Assembly (NCBI RefSeq): GCF_000003605.2
Contig: NW_003110488.1
Location: 52,097 to 63,536, forward strand
Direction of reading: 5' to 3'
DNA length: 11,440 nt
From: Saccoglossus kowalevskii
Taxonomy: Eukaryota > Hemichordata > Enteropneusta > Harrimaniidae
The notes under the pieces are model-generated. The model did no database searches. It was not told the DNA's origin and saw only the letters and a program-made list of their open reading frames with translations. The translations under genes and the position numbers were made by a program. Below, piece by piece: positions 1 to 6,808 of this stretch (positions are counted from its first letter, which is position 1; every line of letters starts with the position of its first letter).

Positions 1-68
1 GTTAAGCAGTAAATGTTTGTTATGAGCAGAATCATAATTCACAATTTACTCACACAACAAATATAGTG

Positions 69-71
<3 letters not shown>

Positions 72-151
<80 letters not shown>
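72..151. repeat. (AT)n microsatellite, about 80 bp
   Basis: An essentially uninterrupted alternating A/T run. It directly follows, in minus-strand orientation, the 3' end of the Penelope-like element. PLEs often end in or insert at short simple repeats, so this tract may be the element's tail or its target rather than an unrelated microsatellite. Confidence 0.97.
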
Positions 152-154
<3 letters not shown>

Positions 155-175
155 TACACAACTACATGAATATTG

Positions 176-228
176 AAACTCGACAGCACTGTTTTGTAAG
201 GTACAAGTACCTCACTCATCAGGAGCTT
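176..228 (-). ncRNA. Hammerhead ribozyme (type I, PLE-associated), core-mutated relic
   Basis: On the minus strand the parts occur in hammerhead order. Stem I 5' strand AAGCTC (223-228) is followed by core CTGATGA (216-222). Stem II is GTGAGGTA, loop CTTG, TACCTTAC (196-215), eight pairs with one G-U. Then AAAA (192-195) stands where GAAA is expected. A minimal stem III, CA-GTGC-TG (184-191), leads to the cleavage dinucleotide TC (182-183) and stem I 3' strand GAGTTT (176-181), which pairs with AAGCTC with one G-U. In PLEs such ribozymes lie in the terminal pLTR repeats and process the transcript. The only core departure is G12 to A. G12 acts as the general base in catalysis, so this copy is probably inactive or very slow. 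The expected codon-free context, downstream of the ORF and next to (TA)n, supports the call. Confidence 0.8.
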
Positions 229-310
229 TATGTTTAATCATTCACTGCACCAAAGAGCATATATTATAAGCTTCGCAAATTAACATGTTAATTAAAATTA
301 AATAGAAAGT

Positions 311-1079
311 TTAATTGTTACATATTAGATCTTTTTTATCTGTGTCGGCATGGTGGGGTCTAAAAATTATGATGAATTTGTCTTTTAAACATAAAATGCA
401 TCGTTTGCTGGAGCTATTATACGGGCTACCGCGAGCAAGAATTTTCCATTGTATTTTATATTCAATATTTTTTTCTTTGAGTGACCAAACGTGTTTACTT
501 AGTTCTGTCGCATTTCTGGAGGCTTGATTGCGAAATGATGCCGTGTTGTTTCTATATCTTGTTTTGAACTCATTACCAGTAAGTCCGACGTACGTTTCAC
601 TGGTGTGTTTGTCTAAACGCGTAACTTCCGCTTGGTATACGATGCAGGACTGCAAATACTTCCCGTCTAGTTGACATGTTGTTGTTGTTTTTTTTCTGGC
701 AATTACACAACTTGTTGGCTTTCGTTTCGTCAGTGGTAGTGTTATTTTCGGTCGAGAGTTGGTGTTTGTTTTTCTTGTTGATGGTATATTTGATGTTGTT
801 CATACAGCTATAGCTGACTTTGATTGTATTTCTGTTAAATATTTTCTTGAGGTTGTTGCCGGTAGGAAAGCACTTGTCGATTAGATCCAGGAATCGCTTT
901 CCTATACTGCTACGGACGCTGCAGCTATATGGTGGGTTGAACCAAAGGACGTTGCTACGCGGCCGTTTTTTGTTACCCTTCTCTGTGGGTGGCTCAAACT
1001 TTAATTGGTGTTTGTAGCCGCTTTCGTGTAGAGCTCTTTGGTAGGGTGGTGCCGCGATGTCAAACATCTTATCTGACGA
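311..1079 (-). pseudogene. Broken PLE ORF: linker plus GIY-YIG endonuclease
   Basis: The C-terminal part of a Penelope-type polyprotein; the endonuclease nicks target DNA to prime reverse transcription. From 1079 downwards the frame shows family blocks FNPPYS, IGKRFLDLIDKCFP, NRNTIKVSYSCMNN and a Cys motif CNC (about 705). At 688-695 there is a run of eight A (minus strand); beyond it the reading continues in another frame as CQLDGKYLQSC. One extra A in the run explains this. The second frame holds the GIY-YIG domain: VY of the GIY part, YVGLT of the YIG part, FKTRYRN, then SKRCILCLKDKF. Compared with family members as I know them, the catalytic Glu after the second Cys (C..CLxEK) is Asp, and the His in RNHTASF is Asn. 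The C-terminus (RPHHADTDKKDLI) is diverged and stops early at 311. The second frame has no ATG; it opens at a TTG near 655. Truncated, frameshifted and with altered active-site positions, it is a dead copy. Confidence 0.88.
688..695 (-). other. Frameshift site: A8 homopolymer in the PLE ORF
   Basis: On the minus strand, cag is followed by eight A and an (AAC)n stretch. The linker frame runs into this run as CNCQKK; the endonuclease frame picks up afterwards as CQLDGKYL. With seven A the two frames join without a break. Either a true slippage mutation in an old element or a sequencing homopolymer error would give this. Confidence 0.75.
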
Positions 1080-1085
1080 TATTGC

Positions 1086-2190
1086 ATATATTTAAATACA
1101 AGATGCACGTATGATAGTGAATCGATGGCACAATGAAACCCCGAGAGGATTCCAGAGACACTTCTGCTAACACTGAAATACGATACTTCACAAGGGGAAT
1201 ACCCCTTCCCAAAATGCAACAGAAGCTGTTGACCTTTGTACCTGCACCCGCACCTGTGATTGCCGGTGTTTTAATCACTCCACTTAACGTCGAGTTGGAG
1301 TGAAGACTTGAGAAGGAATTGTTCTGCATGTCAAATATCGGATATAGTAGACAAGAGTACCATTAGTTATGTTAGTGTATTATTAAATATCTTCCTCGTG
1401 TAGATGTTATTGAGCCAAACGAGCAGAAATTTATAAATATTTTAATGAAATCTTGTAACACTCTGTCTAAAGTTTTTATATATATATATCTTTATAAACA
1501 TCTTCACGTTATGAACTTAAGAAATTGACGTGCACTAATTTATTATATTGTTTTATTTTACCACTCATCATTCATTTAATTTACATATTCAAATTGAGCG
1601 GGTGGACAGAGCTCCCGGTGGCTGCCGGAGGTATATGTAAAGCATAATTTGTTAAGACTTATGCACATTCGATTCTGGCATTTTGCTGTTAGTTTTGAAT
1701 ACACAATAGATACTAATGCACAATCCTATGTGCATATCCGTACTGGTATGCGTGTATCGCGAATCCTGTTAGTGCATCATTTCGTCTATTAAAAAGCACC
1801 AACGCGCGTCCACTGAACGTTTATTTGTTTTGATCTTGATCAACATTTTTTTCTTGTGGTTGTACGTGTTGATATTTCTCCGACCTATTTGTTTCAGACC
1901 ACATATGCATCTTAAATGTCGTAGGTATTTACAACAAAAAGTCCCGGCGACTAACATAGCCTGATAGGTTTTCACACAGTATTCGTAACAATACATCTAA
2001 TGGCACTTGGGCATGCATATCAATAAGCAATAACTGTGACTAAGCGTAGACGAAGAAATATCTACCTGAATATAAAACAATATCCCTAAAGACAAACCAT
2101 GATATTGTTACGTGGGTTGGTCTCTTATATTGCCATAGCTTTCAGGCTATGAATGTAGTTATTTAGATAGAAACGATGATAGCTTTGCAA
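1086..2190. other. Intergenic stretch, nothing recognised
   Basis: No supported gene on either strand. Short open frames on the minus strand (1001-1329 and 1769-1996) lack family motifs, splice-site support and codon character. Visible structure is limited to a perfect hairpin at 1192-1207, a GC-rich imperfect hairpin at 1612-1630 and a short TA run near 1476-1488. Confidence 0.6.
1192..1207. repeat. Perfect short inverted repeat
   Basis: AAGGGG (1192-1197), loop AATA, CCCCTT (1202-1207): a six-pair perfect palindrome with a four-base loop, GC-rich against its AT-rich surroundings. Function unknown; it could be a binding site for a dimeric factor or chance. Confidence 0.5.
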
Positions 2191-2340
2191 GCACTGTGAT
2201 GCGGAAAGGTAAATTTGGCACATTCAAGAAAAAGAAAAAAATAATCAGATAAAACACCACAGACAAAAGTACACTAGTCATTTTCTGACATTTAATTGAT
2301 TTCAAAGTCTTAAACGTTATTGCGATAATGCACTACATGA

Positions 2341-2520
2341 ATGAGACCTGATCATTGTCAAACACATGATTATAGACTCTCAATTGGCGATAGAATACCA
2401 CATTACATGTCAGCGTTGGTCATTGAAAGTATGAGACCTGATATGTACGAATTTCATTATTGAGACTCTCAATTGACTCTACAATGTTACTTAAGCTTTC
2501 TGCATTAGTCACTGAAATTA
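2341..2520 (+). repeat. Local tandem duplication, period about 90 bp
   Basis: ATGAGACCTGAT occurs at 2341 and 2431. GACTCTCAATTG occurs at 2375 and 2464. TTGGTCATTGAAAGT (about 2416) matches TTAGTCACTGAAATT (about 2504). The equal spacing (89-90 bp) and shared order indicate an old, diverged tandem duplication inside repeat copy R1. Confidence 0.75.
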
Positions 2521-3015
2521 TTATGCTATTAGCTAGAAGAATCGGCTGGATCATGATAAATCTACTATAATTTACGTTATGACAGATTCTCCGTAACAAA
2601 GAAGAGGTGTAATTCTCCGAATATGTTTTTTATGTCATGGGACAAACAGTGTATGAATATAAATTAGTTTACTACCCTCATGACAGTCTGGGTAAAAATG
2701 TAGTCAATTGAATCGAAATGACGGTAAAATTGCATAAACGGTGCTGCAGATTTGTCCAATTCGAGAAAAATATAAATATTCAGATAAGGCACCGTATACA
2801 AAAAGTGCACTAAATTATTGTCATAATAAACTTTAGTCTATATTATATGTCAGTACAATGTTGAAGCAACACCCATTTTATATCATGCCAAGCAAAAGGC
2901 TGGGTAGAAACGGCTTGATGTCAACGGATATTCTGACAATGACCTCGTAATCTACAAATCAGACTACACTAACTGTCGTAAAAAAGTAACGTACAATGTG
3001 TCAAAGCTTCTTTTT

Positions 3016-3037
3016 ACAACAACAACAACAACAACAA
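3016..3037 (+). repeat. (ACA)n microsatellite, 22 bp
   Basis: A run of ACA triplets inside repeat copy R1, at a place where other copies of the family have a normal block (near AATAACTATGATATAT). It is therefore a local expansion in this copy. Confidence 0.9.
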
Positions 3038-3241
3038 TTATTATACATTCTTTATAACGGAGAAGAGAGATGCTCATATCGCAGAACAAAGAGTGCATGT
3101 ATTTAAACTATTTTTTGACATAACAGTCTAGAAAATCGAAGCGGCGGTAATTAAACTGTAACTTTGCATTCCTCTTCTCATGGACTAGGTGGATATTTAA
3201 AAAATGTCCACATAGTCTCGAATTCAGAAGGCATTTGCTAA

Positions 3242-3265
3242 ACTGATATATTCACTGATATATTG
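3242..3265 (+). repeat. 12-bp tandem duplication
   Basis: ACTGATATATTC is followed at once by ACTGATATATTG. Other family copies (for example near 10035) have the unit once, so this is specific to copy R1. Confidence 0.8.
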
Positions 3266-3575
3266 AATATTCACAAGCAATTCCGAATTTAAATGTCAGC
3301 AAATCATTAGCGTGTGGACTAGATTCATGACTGAATACGGTTTGCAGTGCCATTTCACCTCGTCTGCTATTAGTGCACGTTTTGCATAACACCACAACTA
3401 TTTATGGTTTCAGGTGACAAAAATAGCCAACAGTGACGACCTTTGCAATAACAAAGCAACCCTAAACTGTTATACATTTAGATTTTTTGAGTATGGACCA
3501 ACTTGATTTAAGTGGTAAAATTCACCCTTTCACAATTAAGCTATTCAACAGTATAAAGTTGAAGCAACAACCATG

Positions 3576-4412
3576 TGGGGGAATTGAGAATAGGTTTTCA
3601 CACTTATCTCAACCCTAACGAGCGTAAAGTTCAAGGCGCGTAAAACAAGTATTCAGGTCTTTCATAGCCTTGGTAGGATCAATCACCTTAAAAAATGTTA
3701 GCGGACTTGGTGCTGATTGGTTCATAGTGCTATGAGCTAATAAAAAAATAGCATTTGAAATTGCGTCTGCTATCGTTATTTGTGCTAGTTCGCTTCGAGT
3801 TAAACACGTAATAAAGACGATTGAATTGAATGAACACAATAACAATATAAGAAAGCAAAGGAACACAATTAAATAATATTGAATCAATAATACGAGCGAA
3901 TATCACAGTAATACTTAGGGAAACAATAGTGGATATTCTAATCTCCCTCTTATCGACATACTGGGGCGGCGAAAAAAATACCTTGATATATAATTGATCT
4001 CAATAAAAAATACTAATCACAATAAAGAATGTTATTCAATGAAATGATGTCTCAATTATTCGATAATAGTCACCGACGAGAGCACGCATAAAAACACAGT
4101 GGAATAACAAGGTGGGTATTAAACAACTATGGTAATTGTGATGATTCAAACAGTGTCAACATGCGAATAAAAAGTCAATGATACGTTCATTATCAAGAAA
4201 CGAAATGTCAATAGTGAAATCACTAACATGAAAGTCAATATCATTTTTTCTATTCGAAATAAGGTCAAAAGGTCATCCTGAAATCGGCTTTGCTAAGCGA
4301 TGAGCCGTTTAGTTCAAAACACTGAATGATCATAGCATGGTGTGCCGAGTTATAGGTAAAGCAATTGTTAAGAATATATTAAAATTTGTGGAAAAAGGCA
4401 AGAGTTCTTACC
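3576..4412. other. Segment not part of the repeat family; possible intron or inserted DNA
   Basis: This begins where repeat copy R1 loses similarity. No convincing gene was found. A 90-codon minus-strand open frame (3615-3887) starts with a hydrophobic stretch but matches nothing I recognise. On the minus strand there is a good-looking 3' splice site ending at about 3961 (pyrimidine-rich, then CCGCCCCAG), after which an ATG opens only a 14-codon frame. At 4262-4275 there are two AGGTCA half-sites separated by two bases. TCATAG-TG-CTATGA (3722-3735) is a small palindrome. Confidence 0.45.
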
Positions 4413-4562
4413 TTCTATTAGCACAATCAGTTTGTACGGCGCGTATACGGCGCGGCGTCCTGGGCTGGCTAGAAAAATAACCTACGTCATCGAAAGATGC
4501 GTGTACGTGTACTGTAGACAATTTCCATGACGCTGCATTGTATGCGTAGAGTCGACGTCACG
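4413..4562 (-). promoter_or_regulatory. Candidate CpG-dense, CRE-containing promoter / first exon
   Basis: Against an AT-rich background this patch is rich in CpG, including two direct copies of TACGGCGCG (4435-4443 and 4446-4454). It holds three CRE/ATF-like elements: TGACGTCG on the minus strand (4553-4560), TGACGC (4528-4533, plus) and TGACGTA on the minus strand (4483-4489). Just downstream on the minus strand is AATAGAAG|GTAAGAAC, a near-perfect 5' splice site with the exon ending at 4412. Together these suggest a promoter and non-coding first exon of a minus-strand gene. The downstream exon is not identified, so this is inference. Confidence 0.3.
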
Positions 4563-4765
4563 ATTTGTGCGTATCAATTTTTCCCAGCTATTTTCAACAA
4601 ATAATTCACTTTTTTTCTTCTGGGAAAACGTCGTCAATCTTATTTTATTAACCTGAACTTTGTCTTGACAGCGCAAATTATACCAAAATAAGCGTATTTG
4701 GTTGATTCCTGGCACCCAAAAATGATTCTCGATACTGCCGCCTACGGCGGGTCCAGGGATCATTG

Positions 4766-5301
4766 CGTCAAGCATCGTTTTGCATAACACCACAACTATT
4801 TATGGTTTAAGGTGACAAACATAGCCAGCAGTGACGACCTTTGCAAACATAATGCAACCCTAAACTTTGATACACTTAGTTTGTTTGATTATGGACCAAC
4901 TTAATTTAAATGGTAAAATTCACCCTTCCACAACTGAACTAAAATGTCGCTATTCTCAAACACTCACCACTGTACAATGAAATATACTTGCTTGTGGTTT
5001 GTCCACTTATGTAGTGTAACAGGGGAGCTACTAATAATTCTCATAAGAATACGGCTGGGTAGAAACGACTCGACGCCAACGGGCCTAGAAACAATGATCA
5101 CGTTATCTACAGTTCAGCCAATCGTAACTCTCGTATTAAGTGACGTACATTGTGTCAAAGTTCATTTAGTTATCGATAACTATGACATATTTCTCGCTAT
5201 GCAGAAAAGGGGTACTCATATCGTAGAAGAAACAATGCATGTAACTAAAGTTTTTCAACTTTGCAATACATGTCTGGAAAATTGAAACGGCGGTTATCAG
5301 A
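4766..5301. repeat. Complex AT-rich repeat family, copy R2 (partial)
   Basis: The copy starts at TTTTGCATAACACCACAACT (4778) and runs through CAACCCTAAACTTTGAT (4855), CTCAAACACTCACCAC (4955), GGGTAGAAACGACTCGAC (5055), AAGTGACGTACATTGTGTCA (about 5138) and GAAACGGCGG (about 5284), where it ends abruptly. It is the best preserved stretch of the middle part of the family. A 113-codon plus-strand frame crosses it (4944-5285), but the same blocks in other copies are interrupted in that frame, so it is not called as a gene. Confidence 0.75.
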
Positions 5302-6626
5302 CATCTATGGCCATGTTTTATGCAACTTACACAAAAAATATGGCCAATAACACTGCAGGAAAATCGCAGTAGACAATTGAACTGAATTTTTGGCCTTCAT
5401 TAGCTTTGAGAAATTTACCCGCGTATCTATCACCCTCTTCCTGGCATTTTCTCTGGTCAATCTTTAATTGAGATGATTGTTTTGAAAATGAAGCCCCTGT
5501 CACTTAACACGATAATTTGTCGTGTACATTGTAATTGTTATTTTCTCCAATGAGTACGCGGTCGGCCAATATAAAAGGCTTGCTTGCTAGCTTATACGAG
5601 ATTTGTACGGAATTCATACAGGCATTGGGTTAGATCCTTGTGGGCTTTTGAAATTACCACAATTCTTCACAAACTGCCAGGGAATAAATAATAAATTAAA
5701 AAACGAAATAAAAATGTATAATACAAATAAATAATTAAACATACATTAAACAAAAAAGAAACCCAAGCTTCGACTTCATTTTAATCGGATTGTTTTAAGT
5801 CTATTAAAAATGGTTATGGTAACTATTTCTGAAAAAAAGAGTACTAGTACTCGGGATTGATAACAATGTACACACGTGTGTATTTCATGTCAGCGACTTT
5901 GTATCTTATTTAATAAGATGCCAATTAACCGACTGACCGGGGTTTCATAATACGGACTTATTTCCAGAACTAAGCAATCTATAAATATTTGTTGTCGTTT
6001 TATCAAGTCACAGTTTTCTGCAAGTAATATCCCCATAGTTTCATACATTGTACGACCAAAAACCAAAAAAAACGCAGTATTATAGCTGCAGCCATTGAAG
6101 GTATATTTCGTTATGAGCCGCTAAATCACATTGACCTCCATGTCTGAGTTATTGCTAGAAAGAAAGTCGATTAGCAATGGAAACATTGCCTACATTAAAA
6201 ACCGCATATATATCATTGGGGTACCTTTATATAGCATAGATTTACATGTACATACACCAGCCTGTATTTCAATGAAAATACAGAAATAATTGACTATGTT
6301 GTTACGATGCCATCAAAAATCACTTTCTGCTCCATTTAATTTATAATGTACACATTTATAACAACAACTTTCAAAAACAGTCTATTAATAAATTTATTAG
6401 AAAAAAATATTATTTTCAATCATTGGATACTTTGACTATTGTGAAATGCTGCTGTATTTTAGTTTCAATACAAATAATCCGTATGTGTACAGATTAATCA
6501 ATACCAGACTCGATATATAACTCATTGATTATAATGATGTATAATCCATTGACAACTTAGATTAAATTACAAATGCACTAATGGATGACAAACTAATCAT
6601 GTACTAATAATATTATCTGAGCAATT
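5302..6626. other. AT-rich intergenic stretch between repeat copy and DED gene
   Basis: No open frame or RNA gene that I can support. The part 5680-5760 is very A-rich on the plus strand, and 6300-6620 is mostly A/T with many stops in all frames. Its right end is probably beyond the poly(A) site of the minus-strand DED gene. The only notable site is the TATA/CCAAT pair at 5547-5578. Confidence 0.6.
5547..5578 (+). promoter_or_regulatory. TATA-box with upstream CCAAT (weak candidate promoter)
   Basis: CCAAT at 5547-5551 and again at 5566-5570, then TATAAAAGG at 5570-5578, a full TATA consensus. The following about 100 bases hold no open frame starting with ATG, so any transcript would be non-coding or spliced far away. 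In AT-rich DNA a chance match is quite possible. Confidence 0.25.
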
Positions 6627-6632
6627 TTTATT
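6627..6632 (-). terminator. Polyadenylation signal AATAAA for the DED gene
   Basis: The first AATAAA on the minus strand after the stop codon at 6809-6811, about 180 bases downstream, which gives a plausible 3' UTR length. A second AATAAA lies on the minus strand at about 6393-6398. Confidence 0.5.
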
Positions 6633-6808
6633 GAAAATTGAAAAACGTCATAATAATTCTTGTCCACAAATAGTATAAAATAATAAAACTTGAATTATGT
6701 TTCTAAACAATCATAATACATCATCCTTAATATATCTGAGCAAAATTCGCAAGAAAAATACTAGCCAATATGTTCTAAGTTGCATCAGATCTTCAGTTGA
6801 TAACAATA

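Larger units (their letters stand above)
152..1085 (-). mobile_element. 5'-truncated Penelope-like retroelement (endonuclease-containing PLE)
   Basis: Read on the minus strand, the element runs from a point just upstream of its GIY-YIG linker (about 1085) through the GIY-YIG endonuclease to a 3' untranslated part with a hammerhead-ribozyme fold, and ends against the (TA)n tract. The reverse transcriptase domain, which in this family precedes the linker, is not recognisable upstream of 1085: an in-frame stop lies at about 1089-1091 and the sequence beyond it shows no RT motif. This is what 5' truncation during target-primed integration would leave. The combination of GIY-YIG endonuclease and hammerhead ribozyme is characteristic of PLEs. 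The outer borders are inferred from loss of similarity; I see no clear target-site duplication. Confidence 0.85.
2200..3575. repeat. Complex AT-rich repeat family, copy R1 (long, rearranged)
   Basis: This stretch shares many ordered blocks with 4766-5301 and 7820-11340. Landmarks are: a block with TTATGCTATTAGCTAGAA (about 2522; related at 7890 and 8606); GTTGAAGCAACACCC (about 2860; related near 8010); GGGTAGAAACGGCTTGA (about 2902; related at 5055, 8235, 8964); AACGTACAATGTGTCAAAG (2987); CGGCGGTAATTAAACTG (about 3141); TTTGCATAACACCACAACT (3381); and CAACCCTAAACT (about 3458). The piece around 2205-2285 (AATCAGATAAAACACC, ACAAAAGTACACTA) recurs near 2745-2825, so the copy contains internal duplication. 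No protein-coding potential is evident. It looks like satellite or non-autonomous repeat DNA. Confidence 0.7.

Noticed and set aside
315-1017. Plus-strand open frames at 315-527 and 820-1017
   Set aside because: Antisense shadows of the PLE ORF.
1194-1205. GGGGAATACCCC considered as an NF-kB site
   Set aside because: It departs from GGGRNWYYCC at one pyrimidine position and has no gene next to it.
1001-1329. Minus-strand open frames upstream of the PLE linker, considered as the missing reverse transcriptase
   Set aside because: No RT motif (no catalytic YxDD-type block or preceding RT motifs) could be read in any minus-strand frame.
1612-1630. GC-rich CTCC(C)GG ... CCGGAG hairpin considered as part of a tRNA or SINE
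   Set aside because: No A-box/B-box pair or cloverleaf can be formed around it.
1769-1996. 75-codon minus-strand open frame
   Set aside because: Lys/Cys-rich translation with no known pattern and no splice or promoter support.
3615-3887. 90-codon minus-strand open frame with a hydrophobic N-terminus
   Set aside because: No family motif, no supported splice partner or poly(A) signal close by, and the hydrophobic start is what A/T-rich DNA gives by chance. Kept as a note because its C-terminal half looks less random.
4482-4793. 103-codon minus-strand open frame
   Set aside because: It runs from the repeat copy across the segment border into the CpG-dense patch, so it joins unrelated DNA; no recognisable motif.
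4944-5285. 113-codon plus-strand open frame as a gene
   Set aside because: It lies wholly within a repeat copy, and the same blocks in copies R4 and R5 are interrupted in that frame. Treated as repeat DNA.
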